Below, in pieces: positions 9,724-18,908 of a stretch of DNA of 36,129 bases (its first letter is position 1; every line of letters begins with the position of its first letter). A program made the position numbers and the translations under genes. The stretch lies in contig WAHY01000001.1 in the NCBI GenBank assembly GCA_009873635.1, forward strand, positions 200,331-236,459, given 5' to 3'. The notes beneath the pieces were generated by a model, which was given only the letters and a program-made list of their open reading frames with translations, had not been told where the DNA came from and made no database searches. Source of the stretch: Nitrospinota bacterium. GTDB lineage: Bacteria > Nitrospinota > Nitrospinia > Nitrospinales > VA-1.

Positions 9724-10113
9724 TTATATTTTCTGACCTTTGGAAATATCCTTTCTTTGCACTGAAAGGCCATAATAATCACGTATCAATTCTTCTTCCA
9801 TAGTTGTTATGCTCAAGACATCGACGGGAGAAGGTGCATCCAGCATGGACTCTTTTCTCCACTCGGTTTTCACCTTTCCCAAATCCTGTACCTCACAAAC
9901 CTCAATCGGCAAGACCACTGCTTTTCCACTTACTTTGAGGAATCCACCCAGGTTTATAACCAGGTAAAAACTTTGATAAGTCTGACTATCAACCAGGATG
10001 GCATCAATTCTGGCAATTGATTGACCAAATTTATCATAGAGGTAAAACCCAATTATTCGGTCAGTTTTTCTCAGGTTGAATACATTTTCTGTTACATGTT
10101 TCAGGGATGTCAT
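9724..10113 (-). CDS. PRC-barrel domain protein
   Basis: This 129-residue protein has a predicted PRC-barrel-like beta fold at about residues 20-75: GFYLYDKFGQSIARIDAIL then YQSFYLVINLGGFL and VVLPIEVCEV. PRC-barrels occur in photosynthetic reaction centre subunit H, in RimM and in many small stress or membrane-associated proteins. No partner is obvious here. It is convergent with the heptosyltransferase (23-base gap) and divergent from the zinc-ribbon gene. There is no signal peptide. The domain call is moderately sure; the function is unknown. Confidence 0.65.
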   Translation of the reverse strand: MTSLKHVTENVFNLRKTDRIIGFYLYDKFGQSIARIDAILVDSQTYQSFYLVINLGGFLKVSGKAVVLPIEVCEVQDLGKVKTEWRKESMLDAPSPVDVLSITTMEEELIRDYYGLSVQRKDISKGQKI

Positions 10114-10210
10114 GTTTCGATAAGCGGAGATGCTGGGTTAGACTGCAATTATACCAAATATGAGTTCCTGTTTAGCGGTAAACGTGCTTTATGACCTTTA
10201 TGAAGTGCTG

Positions 10211-10217
10211 TAATATT
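10211..10217 (+). promoter_or_regulatory. Possible -10 box directly before the DUF2007 gene
   Basis: TAATAT occurs about 6 bases before the ATG with no purine-rich ribosome site between. Transcription from this box would start at or next to the ATG, giving a leaderless mRNA. No good -35 is seen. This is an inference from spacing alone. Confidence 0.25.
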
Positions 10218-10222
10218 ATTGT

Positions 10223-10621
10223 ATGCAGAATTGTCCGAGGTGTGATGAAATATTTTCTGGCAATTCAAATTATTGCCCGAAATGCAGCATGGAGTTGACT
10301 TTCCCAATAGAACAAAAGGAAGCTCCTGACCTTGTGGTCCTTTGCACGGTGTTAGATGAATCCAAAGCACATATTATGCGAGGGTTTCTGGAAAGCGAGG
10401 GCATTCCTTGCCAGTTGGAAAATATATCTTTCCATGCAGAGCCTGCACCCGTTGCAGATCTCATGAAGGTCCGTCTTTGGGTATTACGTGAAGATTTTGA
10501 ACAAGGTCATCGTTTGCTGAAGGAGCGTGAAAACGTTCAGGTATGCTCAGCTTGCTCGATTGAAGTGGGTGAGCAGGATGAAATTTGCCCACACTGTGGA
10601 GAAAAGTTTGATGATTGTTAA
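10223..10621 (+). CDS. DUF2007-type protein flanked by zinc ribbons
   Basis: The protein is 132 residues. The N-terminus has CPRCDEIF and YCPKCSM, a zinc ribbon; the middle (about 35-98) matches the DUF2007 putative signal-transducing domain, starting VVLCTVLDESKAHIMRGFLESEG and ending near VLREDF; the C-terminus has CSACSIEV and CPHCGEKF, a second zinc ribbon. DUF2007 has a PII-like or ferredoxin-like fold of unknown role. The ATG has no ribosome binding site; a TAATAT hexamer lies 11 bases upstream of it, so the message may be leaderless. It is convergent with the glycosyltransferase gene that follows. Confidence 0.7.
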   Translation: MQNCPRCDEIFSGNSNYCPKCSMELTFPIEQKEAPDLVVLCTVLDESKAHIMRGFLESEGIPCQLENISFHAEPAPVADLMKVRLWVLREDFEQGHRLLKERENVQVCSACSIEVGEQDEICPHCGEKFDDC

Positions 10622-10627
10622 GCTTGA

Positions 10628-11314
10628 TTAATTTGTGATTCTAAACTTGAAAATATACCAGATGGCGGCAAAACCATCTTTCCATGTGATTTTCTTTCCT
10701 TCCGAGTAGTCTCTTCCACTATAAGAAATAGGGACTTCATAGACCCGAAATTTATTTTTCGCTACCTTGGCGGTAAATTCAGGTTCAAATCCAAAGCGGT
10801 TACATTTGAAGGTCAAAGTGTCATTAACTTTGTTTGTGAAGACCTTGTAGCCGGTTTCCATATCGGTAAGGTTCAAATTAGTGAACATGTTTGAGAGGGT
10901 AGTTAGAAATTTGTTGCCAAGATAATGCCAGAAAAACAATACCCGATGAGTTCCTCCCTGAAACCGGGATCCATACACCACATCGGCTCTGCCATCAAGA
11001 ATAGGTTTCAGCAATACTTCGTAATCAACAGGATCATATTCAAGGTCTGCATCCTGTATGATGATGATATCTCCCTGGACTTTCGAAAACCCGGTTCGCA
11101 ACGCCGCGCCTTTACCCATGTTGTGGTCATGGTAAAGGACCTGAAAATTTTCACGTCCTTCATATTCTTTCAGGATATCTCTTGTCCCATCTGTGGAAAA
11201 ATCATCAATCAGGATGATCTCTTTAGTGTAATCCACGGCCTCTACTTTGGAGACCAGAGTATTGAGCGTATCGTGCTCGTTATATACCGGTATGACGATG
11301 GAAAGTTTAGTCAA
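10628..11314 (-). CDS. Family 2 glycosyltransferase, polyprenyl-phosphate (DPM1-like)
   Basis: This 228-residue GT2 enzyme resembles dolichol-phosphate mannosyltransferases, which make a polyprenyl-phosphate sugar at the cytoplasmic membrane face. Seen are the N-terminal [26 protein letters not shown], the metal-binding QDADLEYDP and the acceptor region METGYKVF. No C-terminal membrane segments are present, as in the DPM1-only class. The start is ambiguous. The frame is open upstream, but the family start is at LTKLSIVIP, which requires a TTG start 8 bases after the end of the DUF5989 gene. A lipid-linked sugar donor could serve GT39-type enzymes such as the one at 15.4 kb. Confidence 0.88.
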   Translation of the reverse strand: MTKLSIVIPVYNEHDTLNTLVSKVEAVDYTKEIILIDDFSTDGTRDILKEYEGRENFQVLYHDHNMGKGAALRTGFSKVQGDIIIIQDADLEYDPVDYEVLLKPILDGRADVVYGSRFQGGTHRVLFFWHYLGNKFLTTLSNMFTNLNLTDMETGYKVFTNKVNDTLTFKCNRFGFEPEFTAKVAKNKFRVYEVPISYSGRDYSEGKKITWKDGFAAIWYIFKFRITN

Positions 11315-11322
11315 GATAAGAT

Positions 11323-11505
11323 TTAAAATAAGGTGTAAATAAAGGGGGCAACGGCACTGCCCTCTGTAAGAACAATAAGAAGGCCCATCAACAGCATGAT
11401 GAAAACAATGGGTCCAAGCCACCACTTTTTCCGGGTTTTAAGAAAATCGCAGAATTCTGCAATCAAGGAAAATTTATTGTCAGACTTGGATTGTTTGTCC
11501 ATCAT
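11323..11505 (-). CDS. DUF5989 small membrane protein
   Basis: This 60-residue protein has a short charged N-terminus, [11 protein letters not shown] leading into one hydrophobic segment (about 32-47), and the conserved tail [16 protein letters not shown]. That tail and the KKWWL motif are characteristic of DUF5989. Such proteins often accompany SxtJ-like peptides and carbamoyltransferases in surface polysaccharide loci; here the neighbour is a polyprenyl-phosphate glycosyltransferase on the same strand, 8 bases downstream. The role is unknown; an accessory membrane peptide in glycan assembly is an inference. Confidence 0.8.
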   Translation of the reverse strand: MMDKQSKSDNKFSLIAEFCDFLKTRKKWWLGPIVFIMLLMGLLIVLTEGSAVAPFIYTLF

Positions 11506-11655
11506 TATTTTCTAAGTTTATTTGCACTCAATAGATTTTAATGCAGGCAAAGCATAAAGTCTAAAACAATTTTATCGGAATTTATTTTCAAAACCTTTAG
11601 TCGATTTGTTGAAGATTAACCGAGCACGGAACTTTAGAGGGTAACAGGGTAAGTT

Positions 11656-13093
11656 TTATTTTTTTGTGGAGAAATGATATTTCCCACCTTTAAGTGAAAC
11701 GTTTATTTGATCGCCAAACTTGAAATCACCCGTCAAAATTTTCATGGAAATCGGATTTTCTATCTCATTTTCTATCAGACGTTTTAAAGGTCGAGCTCCA
11801 TAAATCTCAATGTAACCATCCTTTGCGAGTTTGTCGATGGCTTTGGAGTTTACACTGATAGACAAGTTTTTATCATTGAGTCGTTTGTTGAGGTTTTAAA
11901 TCATTAAGTCAGCAATGGCACGTATATTTTCCTTTGTCAGGGTGTGAAAAACTATCAAATCATCTAGCCGATTGAGGAATTCAGGCTTGAATAGTTTTTT
12001 TGCTTCATTGATCACCAGACTTTTGATGATTTCAAACTGTCTGGTGATCTCGGTTTTGGCAAACCCGATCCCTTTGTTGGGTTCAGAAATGGATTTCGAA
12101 CCAATATTTGATGTGCCAATGATTATGGCGTTTTTAAAGCTGGTAATACGACCATGCGCGTCTGTCAGTCTGCCGTGATTCAGTAGTTGTAGCAGAATAT
12201 TGAAGACATCGGGATGTGCTTTTTCCAATTTGTCCAGTAGAATTACAGAGTAGGGGGTGTCTGCGGACTTTTTCAGTTAGCTGGCCTCCTTCGTCATATC
12301 CGACATAACCGGGTGGCGAGCCAATTATCTTTGATACGGAATGTTTTTCCATGTACTCTGACATGCCGAGTCGAATCAATCTATTTTCATCATCCAAAAG
12401 AAATTCTGTCAGGGCTTTTGCCAATTCAGTTTTTCCAAAACCAGGTTCGCCAATAACTACAGGATTGTTTTTTCTTCTTCGGGAGAGTATCTGGATGATA
12501 CGGTTAATTTCTTTTTCTCTTCCTATGACAGGATCCAAAGCTCCTTTACGAGCCAGTTCGGTTAGGTCCGTAGTGAATTTCTCGAGAATGTCAGATTTAC
12601 CCTCCGTATCTTTTTCGCTGATGGTTCTTCCCTCACGCATGGTATCGATTTCGCTTCTGACCTTGTCGTAAGTGACTCCCATTTCAGTTAACAGGTCATA
12701 CATGGGGCCTGTGTTTTTGTCGAAGAAATACAGGAACAATGCTTCGAGCCCAATAAATTTGTCACCTAGCTTTTTTGCCTGGTCCTAGGCTGATTTAAAT
12801 AAATACTCGGTTTCTTTGGGAACCTGGATATGTCCTATGGCCGAACCCTGGAATTTTGGCTGGTCTTTTTGCAGAGCATAAGTTTGGTCGATGATTTTTT
12901 GCGAAAGCTCATTATCATGAGGATAAGTGGCTTCAAGGATTTCTGCGATGATGGAATTCTCTTTTTCTAACAGCCCTAACAAAACAAAGTCCGGTGTCAA
13001 GGTATCTTCATGCAGGTTAATCATTTCCATAGAACCTACATTAAGCACTTCGATCACCTTGTTTGTAAAATTTCGAATATGTTGCTGTAGCAT
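11656..13093 (-). pseudogene. Broken Clp/Hsp100 ATPase (ClpB/ClpC type) with fused P-loops
   Basis: Hsp100 proteins unfold or disaggregate proteins with two AAA+ rings. This gene is damaged in four ways. (1) The Clp N-domain (13093 down) ends at an in-frame TAG at 12785-12787, and the same frame continues as DQAKKLGDKFIGLEAL. (2) At 12425-12451 the D1 P-loop GEPG joins the D2 P-loop sequence GKTELAKAL, so the rest of D1, any middle domain and the start of D2 are gone, in frame. (3) An extra base in the G-run at 12253-12257 shifts the frame just before the D2 Walker B, which itself reads LLDKLEKAH instead of LLDEIEKAH. (4) An in-frame TAA at 11896-11898 precedes the last part with YGARPLKRLIENEIENP. 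The gene lies 8 bases after the HDAC gene on the same strand. It is almost certainly non-functional; which Hsp100 subfamily it came from is not certain. Confidence 0.9.
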
Positions 13094-13101
13094 AGGGTTG
13101 T

Positions 13102-14046
13102 TTACTGAGTGAGAGTTAATAATGTTTGTATATGGAGTCGAACTGAGCTGCTCAACGCGTCATAGTCGTAGCCGCCTTCAAGCATAGAGAGTACTCTTCC
13201 ATCGCATACATCCTTTGCAGCATTCATCAGTAATTTTGTCATTTCGCCGAAGCAGTCGGTGGTCAGTTGAATTTGAGCCAAAGGGTCATTTCTATGAGCA
13301 TCAAAACCTGCTGAAATAATAATCAGGTCGGGTTTGTATCGTTGTATTTCCGGAATCAGTTTGTGTTCTATCGCGGATAAATAGTCATCATCCTCTGAGA
13401 AGGCATCCATCGGTAGGTTTAAAGTGGCGCCCAATCCATCACTTGTTCCAGTCTCTCCTTCTGCTCCAGTACCTGGATAGAAAGGGTATTGGTGGGTGCT
13501 GCTATAATAGACGGATGCATCATTATAAAACGAATGTTGGGTGCCATTGCCATGATGGACATCCCAGTCAAAAATGAAAACTTTACCCAACCCTTTTTTG
13601 CTCTGTGCATAGCGGGCGGCGATTCCCACATTATTGAAGAGACAAAAACCCATTGCATGGTCCTGTTCGGCATGATGGCCCGGTGGCCGGACAGCACAAA
13701 AAGCGTTCTGAATACTCCCGTCAACGAGTTTGTCAATGGCGGTTAATCCCGCCCCGGCACTTAACAACGCTGCTTCGTAGGAGTTTGTGGAAATTACTGT
13801 GTCAGCGTCTAAATTGCGTACCTCGTTCGCGCAATTCTTTTCAACACTTGCTACATATCCGGAATCATGCACCATGGCGATTTCTTCCGGAGTGGCCTTG
13901 CGGGGTTGTATTGGAATAAGGTTATTGTAGAATTCAGAAGACTCCAGCCGGTTTTGGATGGCAGTCAATCGACCGGGATTTTCAGGGTGAGGCTCTGTCT
14001 CATGGAGAAGATAAAATGGATCCGATGCATAACCTGTTTTATTCAT
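13102..14046 (-). CDS. Histone deacetylase family (acetoin utilization/AcuC-like) hydrolase
   Basis: This 314-residue zinc-dependent deacetylase/amidohydrolase belongs to the class II HDAC-like family, which in bacteria acts on acetylated polyamines, small molecules or proteins. Motifs in order: HPENPGRL near residue 20, the catalytic RPPGHHAEQ His pair near 130, zinc-binding DWDVHHGNGT near 165, ISAGFDAH with the second zinc Asp near 250, and the C-terminal LEGGYD with the active-site Tyr. All catalytic residues are present, so it should be active. It is transcribed towards the broken Clp gene, which begins 8 bases after its stop. The substrate is not predictable. Confidence 0.93.
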   Translation of the reverse strand: MNKTGYASDPFYLLHETEPHPENPGRLTAIQNRLESSEFYNNLIPIQPRKATPEEIAMVHDSGYVASVEKNCANEVRNLDADTVISTNSYEAALLSAGAGLTAIDKLVDGSIQNAFCAVRPPGHHAEQDHAMGFCLFNNVGIAARYAQSKKGLGKVFIFDWDVHHGNGTQHSFYNDASVYYSSTHQYPFYPGTGAEGETGTSDGLGATLNLPMDAFSEDDDYLSAIEHKLIPEIQRYKPDLIIISAGFDAHRNDPLAQIQLTTDCFGEMTKLLMNAAKDVCDGRVLSMLEGGYDYDALSSSVRLHIQTLLTLTQ

Positions 14047-14187
14047 AATAAGAACTTTCCCATTTCGAAAACTGCACTATCCTTGAAAATATGCTACGAA
14101 ATTCAAAGCTGTCTACGGTTGGAAAATACTTTATTTGTGAGTTTGAGATTAGCAGAATCTATAGATTGAATCAACTTTCGTAAAACT

Positions 14188-15321
14188 ATGAATTCCACTG
14201 AAAAAACAGAGAAACTTGCAAGACTTAAGTCTTATGCTGAAAGCCTTGGGTTTGAGGGATTTGGAGTGGCTGGACCACAGCTGGATTCGGCTGGAAAGAG
14301 ATATGGGGACTGGTTGGCTGCGGGTTACGAAGGTGAAATGGCCTATATGAGACGGAGTGAAGAGAAGAGGAAAGACCCTGGGCTTGTATTGGAAGGGGTG
14401 AAAAGTATTTTTTGCTTTCGCACCAACTATTACACAGTGGAAAAAGATATGAGTTATGTTGAGAACAATGATATTGCGGATATTTCCGTTTATGCCTTGA
14501 ACAAAGATTATCACGATACCATTACGCCCCGCTTGCGTAGGATGGAAGAAAAAATTCGCCAGGAGTTTGAGGATTGCCGTACACGGATTTATGTGGATAC
14601 AGGACCAATTCTAGAAAAACCCTTGGCTCAACAAGCGGGCCTGGGTTGGGTTGGAAAGCACACCAATCTCCTCACGCAAGGTCTGGGTTCATGGTATTTC
14701 CTTTCTGAAATTCTGACAGATATAGACCTCCCTTTTTCCCAGCCGGCTGAAGACCATTGCGGTACTTGTAGAAGCTGTATTGATATCTGTCCGACCGATG
14801 CAATCATCGCTCCTTATGTTTTGGATTCCAGACGATGCATTTCTTATCTTACTATTGAGTTAAAAGGTGTCATACCCGTTGAATATAGAAAGGCTATTGG
14901 CAACAGAATTTATGGCTGCGATGATTGCCAGATAGTTTGCCCATGGAATTCTTATGCTGTTAAAACAGGCGAGCCGGACTTCCAGCAGAAACAGGACACA
15001 CTTGAATTGATAGAGTTGATTCAGATTGATCAGGAAACGTTCAGCAAAAGATTCAAGGGCAGTCCAATAAAAAGGATAAAAAGGAGAGGCTTTCTAAGAA
15101 ATGTTGCGGTTGCTTTGGGAAACTCAAAAAACCAGAACGCAACTCCTGTTTTAATTAAAGTGCTTAATGATGAGGAGCCTTTAATACGAGCGCATGTTGT
15201 GTGGGCTTTAGGAGAACTTTCCGGAGAAGGAATACTTCCTGTTCTTCGTGAGAAACTAAAAGAAGAAAAGGAAGAAATAGTCCTTGAAGAACTGAACAGG
15301 GTGATAGAACGTTTTGTTTAG
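14188..15321 (+). CDS. queG: Epoxyqueuosine reductase
   Basis: QueG performs the last step of queuosine synthesis in tRNA, reducing epoxyqueuosine with cobalamin and two 4Fe-4S clusters. The 377-residue protein has the catalytic Asp137 in YVDTGPILEKP, first-cluster ligands C191, C194, C197 and C201 in CGTCRSCIDICP, and further ligands C217, C244, C247 and C251 (CDDCQIVCPWN). The C-terminal 80 residues form HEAT-like repeats (VLIKVLNDEEPLIRAHVVWALG), which bind tRNA in the family. The enzyme needs B12, consistent with the B12-type radical SAM protein later in the window. No ribosome site is visible before the ATG. Confidence 0.97.
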   Translation: MNSTEKTEKLARLKSYAESLGFEGFGVAGPQLDSAGKRYGDWLAAGYEGEMAYMRRSEEKRKDPGLVLEGVKSIFCFRTNYYTVEKDMSYVENNDIADISVYALNKDYHDTITPRLRRMEEKIRQEFEDCRTRIYVDTGPILEKPLAQQAGLGWVGKHTNLLTQGLGSWYFLSEILTDIDLPFSQPAEDHCGTCRSCIDICPTDAIIAPYVLDSRRCISYLTIELKGVIPVEYRKAIGNRIYGCDDCQIVCPWNSYAVKTGEPDFQQKQDTLELIELIQIDQETFSKRFKGSPIKRIKRRGFLRNVAVALGNSKNQNATPVLIKVLNDEEPLIRAHVVWALGELSGEGILPVLREKLKEEKEEIVLEELNRVIERFV

Positions 15322-15398
15322 AGATCAGGAATTTACGATTTTTGCCGGAAGATATGTAAACTGTTTTATTACTAAATAAACTTGATTTACCCTTGATC

Positions 15399-17678
15399 AT
15401 GGAACAAGCACAGCCGAGACCTCTGTTGGTTCTTTTGGGACTCTTTCTCATCGCCCTGTCTGTTCGAGGAATTTATTTTTTTGAACTTTCACAAATTCCT
15501 TTGTTTGATACAGTTCTTCCTGTGTACGATCATTCCAATTTTGATCAAGGTGCGCTGAGTTTTGCCAGTGGTGACATGTTGGCAAGGTCTGCCAATAACA
15601 GCTACTCTCCTCTTTATAAGTATTTCCTTGGGATTATCTATTACCTCTTCGGCAGGAATTTTTATGTGGTTTACGGTGCGCAGTTTGTGCTGGGAGCCTT
15701 GGGTGCGGTATTAATGTTCTTGATCGGCAAAAAACTGTTTGATGATCGAGTGGGCCTGCTGGCTTTTGCCGGCTTCTCTCTATATTCCATAGAAATTATT
15801 TATGAGGGAATAATTCTTCGAGCCGCATTCATAACCTTTCTGGGGATTCTTTCTTTTTATTTGTTGATCCGATTGCGTGAATCTCCAGCTCCTTCAATGC
15901 TGGTGGCATGTGCACTGGTGCTGTCATTATTCTTTCAATCCCGTCCCAACACCTTTTTATGTTTTCCATTTGTGATTTTCTATATCCACAAATACGTTTT
16001 GACAGAATGGGAACCTCGAATGAGATTTAAAGGGTGGGGAATGTTTTTGGTTCCCTTATTACTATCGTTTGTCCCCTTACTGGTTCAGTGTTACCTGGTT
16101 CATGGAAGGTTTGTGTTTTTTGATTCCAGTGGTCCTACAGCTTTCTTATCCGGAAACTTTTTAGATTATCCCGGAGCAGGCTTTGACATGAACCTTTTGG
16201 CAGAGTTTCAGAAGAAGTACCAGATGGAAAATTTAACTCCGGCATCTTTCATTATTCAGCAGATAATGATGGATCCTGTTGGTTTCTTAAAAGTAATATG
16301 GAGAAAGCTTTATTTTTATTTCAACGATTTGGAGGGGGCTTCAAATCTTTCTATATATCTTTACCTTGAAAACTCCAATGTATTGCCTTTCTTGATAAGT
16401 CATTTTTCTCTGTTTTCTGCGTTGGGAATCATGGGTGTTGCGTTGGCTGTCCTGAACAGGGAAAAGGTATTTTTGCTGTATGCATTCTTGTTAAGTTTGG
16501 TTCTGTCGGTGGTTATTTTTCATGTTGTCTCGCGATTTCGAGTTCCCTCTACCCCATTTTTGATTCTTTTTGCCGCCTATGCTGTGGGTTGTGCCATTAA
16601 ATGGTGGCAGAGGCGGGAATATAGATCTCTAACAGTTTTCGCGGTGATTTTTCTTGCGCTATTTTATGGTTTGCGTGCGCCAGAGGATTTCACCAAGGTT
16701 CGCTATGTGGATTATTGTAATTGGAGCCTCACTTACTTAACGGAAGAGAAATGGTTTGATGTGGAAGAGGCGGAGACTTATGCGATCAAATGTGTGGAGG
16801 CCAAAAGAGAAATAAGTTCAGATTTGGGTGTGACCAAAGAGGGCCTGGCATCTATCTATAAGCTTTACGGGTCTTATTTGATTCGGCAAAAGGATGAAAG
16901 AGCGGGAAATGTTATGCAGAATGCTTTTTCGATCAACCCTTTTGATTCTGAATTATACAGGATGTATTCCGACTTTCTGGTAACTCGTAATAAAGTAGAC
17001 TCAGCAGTCCGATATCTTCATATCAGTCGGATGGCAAACAAAAATGATGCGGTGCCATTGAAAAACCTTATCCAGCTCTATTATAAGAATGAAAGTGACC
17101 CGGGAAGACAGCTGACAGCATTGAAAGCGGTGTTACCTGTTGAAAGAGATCCAAATATAGCGCAAAAGGTGAAAGAAGAAATCTTTAGGTTGGAAAGTTT
17201 TATTTTAGAACAAAAAGATATGTTAAGAATTTCAGCTGAAAAAGCACAAAAATTTTACTCAGAAGAGAATTGGTCGGCTGCTCTTAAAGAATATAAAAAG
17301 TTGAATGCATACAATGCTACTAACGAAAGCTTTCTGATTGAGCAGGGCAAGGTGTATGAGTTTTTAAATGATAAAGAAAATGCTTTGAATTCGTTTTATG
17401 ATGCTTTGCTGGTCAATGAGGAAAACCCTGAACTGAATAAAAACCTGGGAAACTACTATATTTCTATCGGTAACCCGGTTTTGGCAATCCTGCACTGGAA
17501 GCAATACCTGGACACCTCACCAGAAAATGATGAAAAAATATCGATTCAGGAGAAATTCAGGTTCCATTCCAGAAAGCTGAGAATGGAGAGCCTGCCGAAG
17601 CAAATAATTGGACTTTCTGGGGATCAAAACGGTCAGCTTTATAGAATTTATCGCAATATGAATGTGAAATTGGGATGA
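15399..17678 (+). CDS. GT39/ArnT-like membrane glycosyltransferase with C-terminal TPR region
   Basis: This 759-residue protein has about ten hydrophobic segments between residues 10 and 430, and an N-terminal loop containing YDHSNFDQGALSFA followed by SPLYKYFLGIIYYLFG. That layout is typical of GT39-like (dolichyl-phosphate-mannose-protein transferase / ArnT) enzymes, which use polyprenyl-linked sugars on the periplasmic side. From about residue 480 the chain is soluble and contains TPR-like helices (KEYKKLNAYN, ENALNSFYDALLVNEENPELN). ATG 15399 was chosen over a TTG at 15393. The acidic DxE motif usual after the first membrane segment is not clearly preserved, so catalytic activity is less certain than the fold. 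There are no neighbours in the same pathway. Confidence 0.72.
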   Translation: MEQAQPRPLLVLLGLFLIALSVRGIYFFELSQIPLFDTVLPVYDHSNFDQGALSFASGDMLARSANNSYSPLYKYFLGIIYYLFGRNFYVVYGAQFVLGALGAVLMFLIGKKLFDDRVGLLAFAGFSLYSIEIIYEGIILRAAFITFLGILSFYLLIRLRESPAPSMLVACALVLSLFFQSRPNTFLCFPFVIFYIHKYVLTEWEPRMRFKGWGMFLVPLLLSFVPLLVQCYLVHGRFVFFDSSGPTAFLSGNFLDYPGAGFDMNLLAEFQKKYQMENLTPASFIIQQIMMDPVGFLKVIWRKLYFYFNDLEGASNLSIYLYLENSNVLPFLISHFSLFSALGIMGVALAVLNREKVFLLYAFLLSLVLSVVIFHVVSRFRVPSTPFLILFAAYAVGCAIKWWQRREYRSLTVFAVIFLALFYGLRAPEDFTKVRYVDYCNWSLTYLTEEKWFDVEEAETYAIKCVEAKREISSDLGVTKEGLASIYKLYGSYLIRQKDERAGNVMQNAFSINPFDSELYRMYSDFLVTRNKVDSAVRYLHISRMANKNDAVPLKNLIQLYYKNESDPGRQLTALKAVLPVERDPNIAQKVKEEIFRLESFILEQKDMLRISAEKAQKFYSEENWSAALKEYKKLNAYNATNESFLIEQGKVYEFLNDKENALNSFYDALLVNEENPELNKNLGNYYISIGNPVLAILHWKQYLDTSPENDEKISIQEKFRFHSRKLRMESLPKQIIGLSGDQNGQLYRIYRNMNVKLG

Positions 17679-17876
17679 TAATGCAGATTCCTGCTCTAGA
17701 ATCAAAACAACCGTTGATCCTGAATGGGTTCCCGTCCTATAATCAATAAATTCTGCTAGCCGCAGGGGCAAATTGCTAGAGCTTTTAAGCCTCGAATACT
17801 GTTTGTTCGCCAGTGTGAGTTATTGTTGATTTCCTCGCAATGGCTCTCAATATCCCCCTTTTTTTTGAATAGGTTT

Positions 17877-18908
17877 ATGGAAAATTCAAGTGAATACCGT
17901 TTTATAAAAGCCTGCCGGGGTGAACCGGTAGATAAAATCCCGGTATGGTTTATGCGTCAAGCTGGCCGCTATATGAAGGTTTACCGGGATCTCAAGGAAA
18001 AATACACCTTTCTCGAACTTTGCAAAAACCCGGAATTGGCGTGTGAGGTGACACTACAACCTCTGGATGTGCTGGGAGTGGACGCGGCTATAATTTTTGC
18101 AGACATTCTTCTTCCCCTGGAGCCTATGGGAACCGGTCTGGAATTTTCAGCGGGAGACGGTCCCGTGATTCCGCGCCCGGTAAAGGATAGAAAAGCAGTA
18201 GAAAAACTTATGCCGGTAAATGTTGAGGAGCAATTGGGTTTTGTCGCTGATGCGATCCGCATGGTGAGAAAAGAAATTAATATTCCCTTGATCGGTTTTG
18301 CTGGAGCTCCTTTTACCTTGTGCAGTTATATGATTGAGGGAGGAAAATCGAGAGATTTCACAACTACGAAATTGATGATGTATGAAGCTCCCGATGTCTG
18401 GGAACAGTTGATGGGCAAGGTCTGCACTATGCTGGTGGATTATTTGAAGATGCAGGTTTCTGCAGGAGCTCAGGCTATTCAGATATTTGATAGTTGGGTG
18501 GGGTGCCTCGGTCCCAATGATTACGAAAAATATATTCTTCCATATTCCCGCCGTATTTACGAAGGACTTAAGGATACAGGAGTTCCTGTTATCAATTTCA
18601 GCACAGGTACCTCTACAATGCTGGACCTGGTGCAAAAGGCTGGTGGTGATGTGATCAGCTTTGACTGGCGAATTCAGATGGATGCTGCAAGAGCCTTGCT
18701 GGGTAAAGACCAGCCGGTTCAGGGTAATCTTGATCCTGTTACACTATTTGCTCCCTTACCTGTAATTAAAGAACGTGTTCAAGATATTCTTCAACGTTCT
18801 GGAGGGAAAGGTTATGTATTCAACCTGGGGCATGGTATTTTGCAGCATACACCTGTTGAACATGTCAAAGCTGTAGTAGACATGGTCCATGAATTCAAGC
18901 ATGAATGA
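17877..18908 (+). CDS. hemE: Uroporphyrinogen decarboxylase
   Basis: HemE decarboxylates the four acetate side chains of uroporphyrinogen III to give coproporphyrinogen III in haem synthesis. The 343-residue protein has the signature IPVWFMRQAGRYM at 21-33, with the substrate-binding Arg residues, and the conserved GFAGAPFTLCSYM, FDSWVG and FNLGHGI motifs. The frame is open upstream to 17823, but MENSSEYRFIKACRG is the family start. The last 8 bases overlap the preferred hemH start, indicating coupled translation of the two haem genes. Confidence 0.98.
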   Translation: MENSSEYRFIKACRGEPVDKIPVWFMRQAGRYMKVYRDLKEKYTFLELCKNPELACEVTLQPLDVLGVDAAIIFADILLPLEPMGTGLEFSAGDGPVIPRPVKDRKAVEKLMPVNVEEQLGFVADAIRMVRKEINIPLIGFAGAPFTLCSYMIEGGKSRDFTTTKLMMYEAPDVWEQLMGKVCTMLVDYLKMQVSAGAQAIQIFDSWVGCLGPNDYEKYILPYSRRIYEGLKDTGVPVINFSTGTSTMLDLVQKAGGDVISFDWRIQMDAARALLGKDQPVQGNLDPVTLFAPLPVIKERVQDILQRSGGKGYVFNLGHGILQHTPVEHVKAVVDMVHEFKHE

